64,000 bases of DNA from Prosthecochloris ethylica (GTDB taxonomy: Bacteria; Bacteroidota; Chlorobiia; Chlorobiales; Chlorobiaceae). Numbering within the stretch: the stretch's first letter is position 1; every line of letters starts with the position of its first letter. A program made the position numbers and the translations under genes. The notes under the pieces are model-generated. The model searched no databases. It saw nothing but the letters and a program-made list of their open reading frames with translations, and was not told the origin of the DNA. This document shows positions 32,798-41,660 of this stretch, one piece after another. The stretch is taken from the NCBI RefSeq assembly GCF_015234275.1, contig NZ_JADGII010000007.1; one strand, written 5' to 3'.

Positions 32798-34543
32798 ATG
32801 ACAACAGTTAATGATTCACCGGTCCCGTTCAGGGACCTCGGCCTTGTAGCTCCGGTTCTCGATGCACTCGAGCGGGTCGGCTATGAATACCCTACTCCGA
32901 TCCAGCTGCAGACGATTCCCCTTCTGATCGAAGGGCGAGACGTGCTCGGCCAGGCGCAGACCGGTACCGGTAAAACCGCCGCATTCGCCCTTCCGCTGCT
33001 CTCGATGATTGATCTTGACGATGCGTCTCCCCAGGTTCTTGTCCTTACACCGACGCGCGAACTCGCGATCCAGGTGGCTGAAGCGTTCCAGAAATACGCT
33101 GCGTTTATCGATGATTTTCACGTTCTGCCTATCTACGGCGGCCAGGATTACAGCGGCCAGCTGAAACGGCTGAAGCGGGGTGTCCATATTGTCGTGGGGA
33201 CTCCGGGAAGGGTGATCGATCACATCAAGCGTTCGTCACTCAAACTTGATCATCTGAAAACGCTGGTACTCGACGAAGCTGACGAGATGCTTCGCATGGG
33301 CTTTATCGATGATGTCGAGTGGATTATGGAGCAGACTCCCTCGGAGCGCCAGGTTGCGCTGTTTTCCGCTACCATGCCCCAGGCTATTCTGCGTATCGCC
33401 CGCAAGTACCTCGATGCGCCGGCTGAAATTACCATTGCAGCGAAAAGTTCGACCGTCGACGCGATCAGCCAGCGGTTTCTTACGGTGAGCGGGCATCACA
33501 AGCTCGAGGCACTGACCCGTATCCTCGAAGCGGAGCCGTTTGACGGAGTGATCATTTTTGTCAGGACCAGGGTCGCTACCCAGGATCTTGCTGAAAAACT
33601 GCGAGCCCGGGGGTATGCAGCTGCCGCTCTCAGCGGAGAAATGGCCCAGGTTCAGCGCGAAAAAACAGTCGGTCAGCTCAAGTCAGGCAAGCTCAACATC
33701 ATCGTGGCGACCGACGTGGCGGCCAGGGGACTCGATGTGGAGCGGATCACTCATGTGATCAATTACGACATTCCCACCGATACCGAAGCGTACGTGCATC
33801 GTATCGGCAGGACAGGACGTGCAGGCAGGACCGGCGATGCCATTCTCTTCGTGACACCGCGTGAAAAATCGATGCTGCGGACGATAGAACGGGTGACGGG
33901 CAGCAGGATCGACCGCATGGAACTTCCGTCGGCAGAGGTGATCAATGACCGCAGGATTGCGAACTTCAAGCAGCAGATAACCGAAGTGCTCTCGACGGAG
34001 GACCTTGGCCGGTACGAGGAGCTTGTGTCGGAATACTGCAGTGATTACGATGCATCGCCGGTGCTTGTTGCGGCCGCGCTTGTCCAGATGGCGCAGGGTG
34101 AGCAACCGCTTCTGGTCACGGAGGAACTTCCGGTGAGGGAGAATTTCCGCAAGGAGAAAGAGCGTCGCGGCAAGGAGAAAAAATCTTCCAGGCGGCAGTC
34201 CGGCCTTCCCGGCCAAGAGGGTTATGAGACCTTCCGCCTCGAGGTTGGCGCATCACACGGGGTGAAGCCGGGTAATATCGCCGGCGCGCTGATCAATGAA
34301 ACAGGTATTCCGCCTGAGGCCGTCGGTCGCATCGAGATTTTTGACGACCACAGTATGGTCAACCTGCCTGAAGGCATGCCGAAAGACTTGTTCAGGGAAC
34401 TGAAGCGCGTCTGGGTCTGCGGTCAGCAGCTGAACATTTCCAGAACAGGGGAGGGCAGTGCGTCGCGTTCTTCGTCTGCCCGCATCCGCAAGGCCAGGCA
34501 CTCGATCAAGAGGACATCCCGCTCCAAGCGTAAAGGACGCTGA
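32798..34543 (+). CDS. deaD: DEAD-box ATP-dependent RNA helicase
   Basis: 581 residues. Motif Q (YEYPTPIQLQTIP), motif I AQTGTGKT, Ia PTRELAIQV, Ib TPGRVIDH, DEAD, SAT and HRIGRTGRAGRTG are all intact. After a helical dimer region, the C-terminus has a DbpA-type RNA-binding domain (ETFRLEVGASHGVKPGNIAG, then VGRIEIFDDHSMVNLP) and a basic Ser/Arg/Lys tail. DeaD/CsdA proteins help ribosome assembly and RNA turnover, often in the cold. The 258 bases upstream hold the promoter and a leader of unclear structure; AGAGGAAAC precedes the ATG. Confidence 0.93.
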   Translation: MTTVNDSPVPFRDLGLVAPVLDALERVGYEYPTPIQLQTIPLLIEGRDVLGQAQTGTGKTAAFALPLLSMIDLDDASPQVLVLTPTRELAIQVAEAFQKYAAFIDDFHVLPIYGGQDYSGQLKRLKRGVHIVVGTPGRVIDHIKRSSLKLDHLKTLVLDEADEMLRMGFIDDVEWIMEQTPSERQVALFSATMPQAILRIARKYLDAPAEITIAAKSSTVDAISQRFLTVSGHHKLEALTRILEAEPFDGVIIFVRTRVATQDLAEKLRARGYAAAALSGEMAQVQREKTVGQLKSGKLNIIVATDVAARGLDVERITHVINYDIPTDTEAYVHRIGRTGRAGRTGDAILFVTPREKSMLRTIERVTGSRIDRMELPSAEVINDRRIANFKQQITEVLSTEDLGRYEELVSEYCSDYDASPVLVAAALVQMAQGEQPLLVTEELPVRENFRKEKERRGKEKKSSRRQSGLPGQEGYETFRLEVGASHGVKPGNIAGALINETGIPPEAVGRIEIFDDHSMVNLPEGMPKDLFRELKRVWVCGQQLNISRTGEGSASRSSSARIRKARHSIKRTSRSKRKGR

Positions 34544-34561
34544 CAATTATCGTTCAGAGCC

Positions 34562-35266
34562 ATGGAACAACAGCCTGTATCATCTTCATCGGCCCGCAAG
34601 GGCTTTTCAGGGAGCCAGGTGCTCATGATCACCATAGGGGCGGTTGCCGCAACCGCCCTGGTGACCGTACTGGTGATCCGGTATTTCTTCTTTCCGCCAC
34701 CGTTCACTCCCGTTGAACTCAACGAGCGCGAAAAGCAGGAGCTGGCCGTGAAGATCGAGAGGATCGAGGATGCAAGCGGTGTGGCGCTCGATGACCTGTT
34801 CGCTCCGGCGGCCGACGACGAGTTCCGCCCCGACGGTTCCCTGAAACCGGTGCCGTACAGCGAAGAGGGGGCAAGCCGTGAGGTCTACCTGACGGAACGG
34901 GAGCTGAATGCCCTCCTCGGACGCAATACCGACCTTGCCAGAAAGCTGGCGATCGATCTTTCAGATGACCTGATCAGTGCGAAGCTGCTGGTGCCGATGG
35001 ACCCTGACGTGCCGGTGCTTGGCGGTAAAACGCTGCGTATCAGGGCAGGGCTCGAGCTTGCCTACAGGAACGGTAAGGCCGTCGTGAAGCTTCGCGGTAT
35101 CAGTTTTATGGGGATTCCCCTGCCGAATGCCTGGCTGGGAGGGCTGAAAAACGTCGACCTTGTCGAGGAGTTCGGGGCCGATCCGGGCTTCTGGAGGGGG
35201 TTCAGTGACGGTATCGATGCTCTTGCCGTCCGTGAAGGCCGTATGTATTTGCGCCTCAGGGAGTGA
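34562..35266 (+). CDS. Membrane-anchored protein of unknown function
   Basis: 234 residues. After a short Ser-rich tail one membrane helix (VLMITIGAVAATALVTVLVI) anchors a periplasmic domain of about 190 residues. The domain shows YLTERELNALLGRNTDLARK, then SAKLLVPMDPDVPVLGGKTL and LRGISFMGIPLPNAWLGGL, a lipid- or surface-binding-like beta pattern also seen in a conserved unknown family of green sulfur and related bacteria. I do not recognise a function. It starts 18 bases after deaD. Confidence 0.7.
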   Translation: MEQQPVSSSSARKGFSGSQVLMITIGAVAATALVTVLVIRYFFFPPPFTPVELNEREKQELAVKIERIEDASGVALDDLFAPAADDEFRPDGSLKPVPYSEEGASREVYLTERELNALLGRNTDLARKLAIDLSDDLISAKLLVPMDPDVPVLGGKTLRIRAGLELAYRNGKAVVKLRGISFMGIPLPNAWLGGLKNVDLVEEFGADPGFWRGFSDGIDALAVREGRMYLRLRE

Positions 35267-35271
35267 CCGCT

Positions 35272-36414
35272 TCAGCCGGTCTCTTTCATGATGCTTCTTT
35301 TCTGCAGACTGTTGAGAAGTCCGTTTCTGGTGAAAAACGTCCGTATGGCTTCGTTTGCGAGCAATGGACGATGGATCTGCAGGAAATCCACCCCCGGTGA
35401 ATCGTTGGCTTCGATGATTTTCATACCGTTTTCCGTACAGACGATATCCCACCCGATCAGCGGACAGTAATGCAGGTAGGATGCCAGTTCCCTGATGGTG
35501 TCGCACAGTTCGTTCCAGCGGGGTACGGTGACGCCTGCAATGGGTGCACCGCTGTCCGGATGGTGGTCAAGCCAGGTTATTCTGCCTCCTGATGTATGCG
35601 CGGCGCTTCTGCCGAGGGTTCCGGATTCGAGATCGATCGCGGTACTTAATCCTCCCCGGGTGAAATTATCGACAGGATAGCTCTTGTTCGTCCCGAACCG
35701 GTGAGCGGCGGCTGCTATGACCGGCGAACGGCTGTCCGGATCAAGGATGGTGAGCAGGCGTATGGTATTGGCCGTGCGGCTGAAGATGGTCTCTGCATAC
35801 GGTGCCTGGCGGATGTATTCGCCGATGATGTAGTCGTCCAGCGAGGAGAGCAGCTCATCGAGCCTCGCTGTATCCGCCGGTTCGTTGTCGATCGTGAGCG
35901 TTTCGCCGACTTTCATGCAGACGTGGAACCCGAGTCCCCCGTACCCCGACGATGATTTCAGTGCCAGGGCGTGACCGCTTTCGAGCAGTTCCGCAAGCTC
36001 CCCGGTGTTTCCGGCAGGGTGTGACGACCGTTCTGACGGTACGATTCTGCCGCCGTGCACTTCCGCATAGGTTTCTGGCAGATAGCTGCGGTAGGGGGAC
36101 ATGAAGTCCGTAAACAGGTTTTTGTCCGCCAGCAGAATTCCGTACTTGTCATTGACCCTGGGGGCTTTGTTGTACCGCTGGTAGTCACTGACGTAGAGCC
36201 CTGGAGGCTGAGGGTCACAGCTCTGGTGGTACAGCCTCCATGATTCGGTGGTGTAGCCTTTCAGGTAATACCCGATGCGTTTGAAGAGTGGCGGTTTTTT
36301 TTCTGCACGCGATTCCTTGTACAGCAGCCCTCCGCAATAAAGCAGAAAGAACGAGAACTTTTTCATGGATTCGTCGAAGCGGAAAAAGACATCACGCAGG
36401 TTTCGTTTCAGCAT
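35272..36414 (-). CDS. Sugar-transfer-associated ATP-grasp protein
   Basis: 380 residues from ATG 36414. The ATP-grasp fold is seen in VNDKYGILLADKNLFTDFMS, ALKSSSGYGGLGFHVCM (ATP-binding Lys and Gly loop), NTIRLLTIL, and WDIVCTENGMKIIEANDSPG with the Mg-binding Glu/Asn. This family (PF14397-like) is found in polysaccharide loci and is thought to join an amino acid or acid to a sugar. It is the last gene of the polysaccharide locus. Confidence 0.8.
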   Translation of the reverse strand: MLKRNLRDVFFRFDESMKKFSFFLLYCGGLLYKESRAEKKPPLFKRIGYYLKGYTTESWRLYHQSCDPQPPGLYVSDYQRYNKAPRVNDKYGILLADKNLFTDFMSPYRSYLPETYAEVHGGRIVPSERSSHPAGNTGELAELLESGHALALKSSSGYGGLGFHVCMKVGETLTIDNEPADTARLDELLSSLDDYIIGEYIRQAPYAETIFSRTANTIRLLTILDPDSRSPVIAAAAHRFGTNKSYPVDNFTRGGLSTAIDLESGTLGRSAAHTSGGRITWLDHHPDSGAPIAGVTVPRWNELCDTIRELASYLHYCPLIGWDIVCTENGMKIIEANDSPGVDFLQIHRPLLANEAIRTFFTRNGLLNSLQKRSIMKETG

Positions 36415-36449
36415 AGGTCTGGTATTGTCGGGTTCACAGGGGCCGGAAT

Positions 36450-37619
36450 TCAGTTTTCCGACCGTTTGGCCTTGTCCCACACGGCGCTCTGGGTTCCGGT
36501 GATATAGCGGTAGAAGCCCAGGAAGACCGCAACGTTCATCATGGTGAAGTACAGCGGTATAAAGAGCGGCTTGAGGCGGATTTTTCGTTCTTCCATCAGC
36601 CATCCGGCAAGGGCCATGAGGTAGAATACCACCTGGGCTGCGAAAAAGAAGAGATACAGCGGATGGTGCCCGAGAAGGACGATGCTGGTGACCAGGAGCC
36701 CGATCAGGGCGAGAGGTGTCAGTGTCCAGCGGAGTACACGGTGAGAGACGTATTCGAACCACAGGACCGGATGCGGCAGCGGGTTGAGCAGCGATGTGAG
36801 CCGCAGGATCGACTGGATGCCTCCGGCGCAGATGCGGATCTTGCGCTTCATTTCCTCTTTCAGCCCGGCTGAAGGCGCTTCACTGGCATACGCTTCCGGC
36901 TCGTACATGACCCGGTAACCACGGGCGGCGATACGCAGCGAGATCATGAAGTCATCGAGGAGCGTATCGTTTTCCAGCTCTTCAAACAGCTCGGTCCGGA
37001 CCGAGAACAGTTCCCCGGCAGCACCGACCGCTGACCAGAGCCTGGCGTCGTTTTTTTTCAGAAAAGATTCGTATTTCCAGTAAATGCCTTCTCCGGCGCC
37101 GCTGGCGGCATCTCTGTCGGATTGCCTGATGCGTTTTTCACCGGCCACGCATCCGACAGCCGGGTCGCTGTAGTGGCGGACGATGTTGCGTACAGCTTCG
37201 GGGTTGAGCATGGTATTGGCATCAGTGAACACTACAAACGGTGTCTTCACGAAGTTCATCGCACGGTTCAGGGCGGCGGTTTTGCCTCCCCGTTGCGGTT
37301 CGTGCAGGACCGTAATGCCGGAACAGGCGCGAAGCAGGTCGGGAGTGCCGTCGGTCGAGCCGTCCGTGATGAACATGATGGTGAGCTTTTCTGCAGGATA
37401 GTCGAGCGCACGGCAGTTGGCCACTTTTTCCTCTATCCACGCTTTTTCGTTGTACGCGGCAATCAGCAGGGTGACCTCCGGTTCGAACTGAGCGGTCGGC
37501 CGGGGCGGACGTTGGCCGGCTCCCGCCTTGAGCAGAAGCCAGACGATCACTCCGTATCCGATGTAGGTGTAGAGGATCAGTCCGAAAAAGAGCCAGAAGA
37601 GCAGAACAGCGATTGTCAT
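36450..37619 (-). CDS. Family 2 glycosyltransferase, membrane-bound
   Basis: 389 residues. One N-terminal helix precedes a GT-A domain (VTLLIAAYNEKAWIEEKVAN, FITDGSTDGTPD, VFTDANTMLNPEA, and the DDFMISLRIAARGYRVMYEP acceptor site), then three C-terminal helices. The layout is that of processive or membrane GT2 enzymes of the hyaluronan synthase kind, but the QxxRW motif is not evident (RKIRICAGGIQSI instead), so it probably adds single sugars. Confidence 0.85.
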   Translation of the reverse strand: MTIAVLLFWLFFGLILYTYIGYGVIVWLLLKAGAGQRPPRPTAQFEPEVTLLIAAYNEKAWIEEKVANCRALDYPAEKLTIMFITDGSTDGTPDLLRACSGITVLHEPQRGGKTAALNRAMNFVKTPFVVFTDANTMLNPEAVRNIVRHYSDPAVGCVAGEKRIRQSDRDAASGAGEGIYWKYESFLKKNDARLWSAVGAAGELFSVRTELFEELENDTLLDDFMISLRIAARGYRVMYEPEAYASEAPSAGLKEEMKRKIRICAGGIQSILRLTSLLNPLPHPVLWFEYVSHRVLRWTLTPLALIGLLVTSIVLLGHHPLYLFFFAAQVVFYLMALAGWLMEERKIRLKPLFIPLYFTMMNVAVFLGFYRYITGTQSAVWDKAKRSEN

Positions 37620-37641
37620 GGTTACCTCGTGGTCAGAATGG

Positions 37642-38274
37642 TTATGAAAGAGTCGGGGTGAGCGTCTTGATCACTTTTGCCGGAACACCGGCGACGACCG
37701 ACCAGGGCGGAACATCTCTGGTCACCAGTGCCCCGAGGGCGACGACCGCCCCTTCACCGATACGCACACCTTTGAGGATGCGTGCGTCCATGGCAATCCA
37801 GACGTTGTCTTCGATCACGATGCCGGCGCGCGAACCTTCGTCCGAGAAATGATCGTCGACTTTATGGTAATCGTTGTCGATAATGATCGTGTAGGGTGCG
37901 ATTCTCACATTGTCGCCGATGGTGACGCTGTGGCTGACAGAGAGGTGAAGCCCGTTGAGCCGCGAGTTTCGGCCGACTTTCAGGACAGCCCCGGGCCGGT
38001 CGACGAGAATTTTTGCCTGCACCGGCCAGGAGATGATGCGCACCTCGTCGTCCAGTTCTATGGTGCCTGTGGCTCTGATCATCGGTTTGCCGATGGTCGA
38101 GACCATTCTGCCTCTCCGGCTGCAGCCGCGGAGGTACCACCGGGCGGAGATGATATGGAACATACCTCTCCAGAGAATTCGTGCGAGCGCAATGGGGCCG
38201 GCAGGTTCTCCGGCGGCTTCGAGTTCCGCACGGCGTTTGCCGATGCGCCGGGTTATGGTGCTGAGGATATGCAT
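37642..38274 (-). CDS. Left-handed beta-helix acyltransferase (WcaF/LacA type)
   Basis: 210 residues from ATG 38274. Hexapeptide repeats run from about residue 90 to 195 (LKVGRNSRLNGLHLSVSHSV, IGDNVRIAPYTIIIDNDYHK, and IVIEDNVWIAMDARILKGVR), ending in VVAGVPAKVIK. The family moves acetyl groups to sugars. The active His is in YHKVDDHF. It lies between two glycosyltransferase genes, so it probably acetylates the repeat unit. Confidence 0.85.
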   Translation of the reverse strand: MHILSTITRRIGKRRAELEAAGEPAGPIALARILWRGMFHIISARWYLRGCSRRGRMVSTIGKPMIRATGTIELDDEVRIISWPVQAKILVDRPGAVLKVGRNSRLNGLHLSVSHSVTIGDNVRIAPYTIIIDNDYHKVDDHFSDEGSRAGIVIEDNVWIAMDARILKGVRIGEGAVVALGALVTRDVPPWSVVAGVPAKVIKTLTPTLS

Positions 38275-38285
38275 GGATGTTGCGG

Positions 38286-39263
38286 TTAACTGGTTGACGG
38301 GGTGCGGCTGATACGGTACGAGCCGTCCGGCTCGACGGCGAGCACCGGGTCCCCCTGGAGCCTGTGTCGTTCGAGATGCCAGCGACATCCGCGGCCGAAT
38401 GCCCTGAGGAGGTCCCACTCCCTGTTTCGCGAGAGGCGCAGAACGTTTTTCGGAACCGAGAGGAAGATGAAAAACAGCAGAAACGCCAGGTACTGCGCCC
38501 GACTCCGGTTGCGCTTCATGAAGATGATGCGGTTCCTGGTCATGTAGTAGGTCTTCAGAGGAGAGTTTTCGCCGGTGGACATCGATTCCTTGTGGAAAAT
38601 GCGTGAGGAGCCGCAATAGTAGATGCTGTATCCCCGGCGCTTGATCATTTCTCCCCAGTCATGCTCTTCGTAGTAGAGAAAGTAGAGGTCGGGCATGAGC
38701 CCGGCTGTCCTGATGACCTCGAGCGGAACCATGACGGCTGCGCCATGGCAGTAATCGGTGGGCCTGGTTTCGTCGTACTGGCCGGTATCGGTTTCCATAA
38801 AGCCGATCTTGCTGCCTCTTCCGGTGACAGGGTTGATCGAACGGGCCCCGGCGTACTGAATGGTATTGCGCCCTTCGCTGAAGTAGAAGATGATCCTGGG
38901 AGAGATCATGCCGGCATCAGGGTGCTGGCGCCAGACATCCACCAGTGGTTCGAGAAAACCGGGTTCCACTTCGGTATCGTTGTTGAGGAACAGCAGCAGC
39001 TGGCCTTTCGAGTGCAGGACACCGAGGTTGTTGCCTCCGGCGAACCCGAGGTTTTCAGGACTGCGGACCATGGTGACCCACGGATGTCGTTCTGCAATGA
39101 TCTCCGGCGTGTCGTCAGGAGAGGCATTGTCGACAACGATGGTTTCGACGGACGGGTAGGTGACATGCTGCAGTGAATCGAGCAGCTGGCAGGTTACGGC
39201 CGACTGATTGTAATTGATGGTGATAATCGATACCAGCGGTGTTGATGTCGTGTTCTCGCTCAT
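38286..39263 (-). CDS. Family 2 glycosyltransferase (rhamnosyltransferase-like)
   Basis: 325 residues from ATG 39263. A soluble GT-A enzyme with VSIITINYNQSAVTCQLLDS, TIVVDNASPDDTPEIIAER, and LLFLNNDTEVEPGFLEPL (the metal-binding stretch), plus YYEEHDWGEMIKRRGYSIYY and a conserved C-terminal Lys/Arg-rich helix. This is the pattern of WbbL/RfbN rhamnosyltransferases, although the donor cannot be fixed from sequence. Confidence 0.85.
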   Translation of the reverse strand: MSENTTSTPLVSIITINYNQSAVTCQLLDSLQHVTYPSVETIVVDNASPDDTPEIIAERHPWVTMVRSPENLGFAGGNNLGVLHSKGQLLLFLNNDTEVEPGFLEPLVDVWRQHPDAGMISPRIIFYFSEGRNTIQYAGARSINPVTGRGSKIGFMETDTGQYDETRPTDYCHGAAVMVPLEVIRTAGLMPDLYFLYYEEHDWGEMIKRRGYSIYYCGSSRIFHKESMSTGENSPLKTYYMTRNRIIFMKRNRSRAQYLAFLLFFIFLSVPKNVLRLSRNREWDLLRAFGRGCRWHLERHRLQGDPVLAVEPDGSYRISRTPSTS

Positions 39264-39276
39264 GTGCTCCCGGGTG

Positions 39277-40494
39277 TTACAGGGTTGTCGTGCCTGATTC
39301 TTCAAGCAGCCGTAAGGTGTGCCTGGAGAGTTCTTCTACGGAGTTGTGCCAGGTATGACGTTGCGCAAACCGTTTCCGGGCGTCCTGCAGTTGCGGCGAA
39401 TCTTCGTCCAGCGCCCGTTCGATCAGTTCACCATACTCTTCTGCCGTGGAGGCCAGGTAGCAGTGTTCGCGGAAAAAATCCATTGCCCTCGTCGCGGTCG
39501 CGACGACCGGTTTGCCCATGGCGAGGTACTCGTCGATTTTCAGCGGGTAGTTGCCGATGGTCAGCGGGTTGACCACCTGCGGGTTGATGGCGACGTCAAA
39601 TGCCGCTATCCATGCCGGTACCTCGTCGAGCGGTTTCGGTCCGCCAAAATATACGTTGCTGCGGGAGTGCAGGGCAGAGGAGCGGAAGGCTTCGTCTTCC
39701 GGGCCGACCAGCATGAAATTCCAGTTCGGACGTTCTGCGGCAAGGCGTTCGAGCAAAGGGATATCGAGCCGCATGGAGGTGAGGTTGCCGAGGTAACCGA
39801 TTCGCGGAGAAGCTATGGCTGCTGCATCATCGGGAAGCGGCAGCCGGTCGCTGTGGGCGGTGAAGCGGCTGATGTCGCACCCCTGGCCGATCATATAGGA
39901 GTCCGGGTTGTATTGCCGTGCGTAATCGGCCAGGTAGTCGGAGTTGGCCACGACCAGGTCTGACTGTTCGATCAGGAGCGGTTCGAGCCGTTTGCCGTGA
40001 CGGGCGAAGTAGGGCTGCCAGACCAGGTTGTCGCGGATGTAGTAGATCGAGAGCAGCGGGTCGAGGAACTCCTTGAGGTGCTGGCCGAGAAACATCTCGC
40101 TGTCGTTGAAGAGCAGGTAGTCGTCGAAGCCTGTTCTCGAGGCCGCATGGCGGATTTCAGCGGCAAACCGGCGGCTGTTGAGGGTATTGAGTTTCGTGTA
40201 CAGGGCGTTGTCCGGCAGCACGTTGATGCTTTCGGTGATCGTGGCGGGGTAGTAGGTCCAGAGTGTGTCGGACACCTGTTCGAGACCGTCCTGCTGTCCC
40301 CTGATGACTGCGAGGCGGCGGCGGACACCGGGGTCCGTTGATTTCAGGATGGAGGTTTTCCTGTCAAGCGGGGTGTTGACGTACAGTACCCGGTTGGTCT
40401 TGCTGAGTTCACGGGCAATGCTTTTGCAGTTGCTTCCGATATCGATGTCCCAGTGCTGGACGGCGACGATTACGATGTTGACGTGTTCAAGCAT
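39277..40494 (-). CDS. GT-B glycosyltransferase (family 1/4 type)
   Basis: 405 residues from ATG 40494. The N-terminal domain begins NIVIVAVQHWDIDIGSNCKS; the C-terminal GT-B domain shows IGYLGNLTSMRLDIPLLERL, WNFMLVGPEDEAFRSSAL and MGKPVVATATRAMDFFREHC with the usual EX7E-like spacing. Similar proteins occur next to TuaH-like teichuronic acid genes. The donor is unknown. Confidence 0.8.
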   Translation of the reverse strand: MLEHVNIVIVAVQHWDIDIGSNCKSIARELSKTNRVLYVNTPLDRKTSILKSTDPGVRRRLAVIRGQQDGLEQVSDTLWTYYPATITESINVLPDNALYTKLNTLNSRRFAAEIRHAASRTGFDDYLLFNDSEMFLGQHLKEFLDPLLSIYYIRDNLVWQPYFARHGKRLEPLLIEQSDLVVANSDYLADYARQYNPDSYMIGQGCDISRFTAHSDRLPLPDDAAAIASPRIGYLGNLTSMRLDIPLLERLAAERPNWNFMLVGPEDEAFRSSALHSRSNVYFGGPKPLDEVPAWIAAFDVAINPQVVNPLTIGNYPLKIDEYLAMGKPVVATATRAMDFFREHCYLASTAEEYGELIERALDEDSPQLQDARKRFAQRHTWHNSVEELSRHTLRLLEESGTTTL

Positions 40495-40505
40495 GGTAAC
40501 GGGGC

Positions 40506-41660
40506 TTACTGGTGGCTTGCTGTTTCGAGACACATGTGATAGATGTCGAGTACCTGTTGCGCTGCACGTTTCCAGGTGAATCCGGCCGCCCGGATAAAGC
40601 CTTTCCGGCGCAGTTCCTCGCGGAGATGGCTGTTTTCGAGCGCTCGTGTGATGCCTTCTGCGATCTCTTCCGGGCGTGACGGATCGACCAGAATGGCCGC
40701 ATCTCCTGCGACTTCGGGCATCGAGGTGACCGTCGAGGTTACGACAGGCGTGCCGCATGCCATGGCTTCGAGGACCGGTATGCCGAAGCTTTCTCGCAGT
40801 GACGGGTAGAGGAAGAGGGAGCTCATCTCGTAGAGCGCCGGGAGCCTGCTGTTGGGGATGTAGCCCGGCAGCAGCACCTGCTCGCGGGGGATGCGGAGAT
40901 TCAGCCTGGCATTGATCGACTCGAACAGGTCCGCGTCGTAATCGAGGATCAGAATCGGCAACGGTCGAGCAGCCGACCGGACATAGATGCTGTAGGCTTT
41001 CAGGACGTTGCTCAGGTTTTTTTTGGGGTCGGTGTTGCCGAGAAAGAGCATGAATGCTTCAGGCAGCCGGTATTCACGGCGGATACGCTCCAGCTCTGCG
41101 GGCTGTTTCGAGGGGTGGAAGTGGCTGCCGACCCCGTTGTAGACGACGCTGACCCGCTCTTCAGGCAGGTCGAGCGCGTCGAGCAGGCGCCCTTTTTCAT
41201 ACGTCGACACGGTAATGACGTGGCGGGCCAGCCGGGCTACTGCAGGGACAACAGCTTTGCGGTAGCGGTTGCCCAGTTTCTGGTAGAGGTTCGGGTTGCT
41301 CTGGCCGGCCAGCTGCTGCTCGAGGTAGATGACGTCATGAATGGTGATCACCAGCGGTACAGGAGACCATAACGGTGCGGTGTTGGATGTGCAGTGAAGA
41401 AGGTCGCACCCTGCGTGCCGGACGGCCCCTGGCAGGGAGATCTGCTCCCACGCCGGGTAGAACCCGCCATTGACCTGCCGGATTGTCAGGGTCTCGGAAC
41501 CCTGCAGGCAGCCGCTGTCTTCTCCGGGGGAGGCAAAGACCGTCAGTCGGTCTCCGGTGCCTGTCGCGTCAATCGCTCTGATCAGTTCCAGCGCAACGAA
41601 GTCCATGCCGTGCTTGTTGTGCCGGAAGATTCTCTGTCCTTCGATTCCGATGTGCATCAT
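40506..41660 (-). CDS. Family 4 glycosyltransferase
   Basis: 384 residues. A GT-B enzyme: MMHIGIEGQRIFRHNKHGMD, LHCTSNTAPLWSPVPLVITI, HVITVSTYEKGRLLDALDLP, FMLFLGNTDPKKNLSNVLKA and SSLFLYPSLRESFGIPVLEA (the EX7E motif), AMACGTPVVTS. It resembles mannosyltransferase WbaZ-like proteins. Its start overlaps the stop of the preceding gene by 4 bases. Confidence 0.88.
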   Translation of the reverse strand: MMHIGIEGQRIFRHNKHGMDFVALELIRAIDATGTGDRLTVFASPGEDSGCLQGSETLTIRQVNGGFYPAWEQISLPGAVRHAGCDLLHCTSNTAPLWSPVPLVITIHDVIYLEQQLAGQSNPNLYQKLGNRYRKAVVPAVARLARHVITVSTYEKGRLLDALDLPEERVSVVYNGVGSHFHPSKQPAELERIRREYRLPEAFMLFLGNTDPKKNLSNVLKAYSIYVRSAARPLPILILDYDADLFESINARLNLRIPREQVLLPGYIPNSRLPALYEMSSLFLYPSLRESFGIPVLEAMACGTPVVTSTVTSMPEVAGDAAILVDPSRPEEIAEGITRALENSHLREELRRKGFIRAAGFTWKRAAQQVLDIYHMCLETASHQ

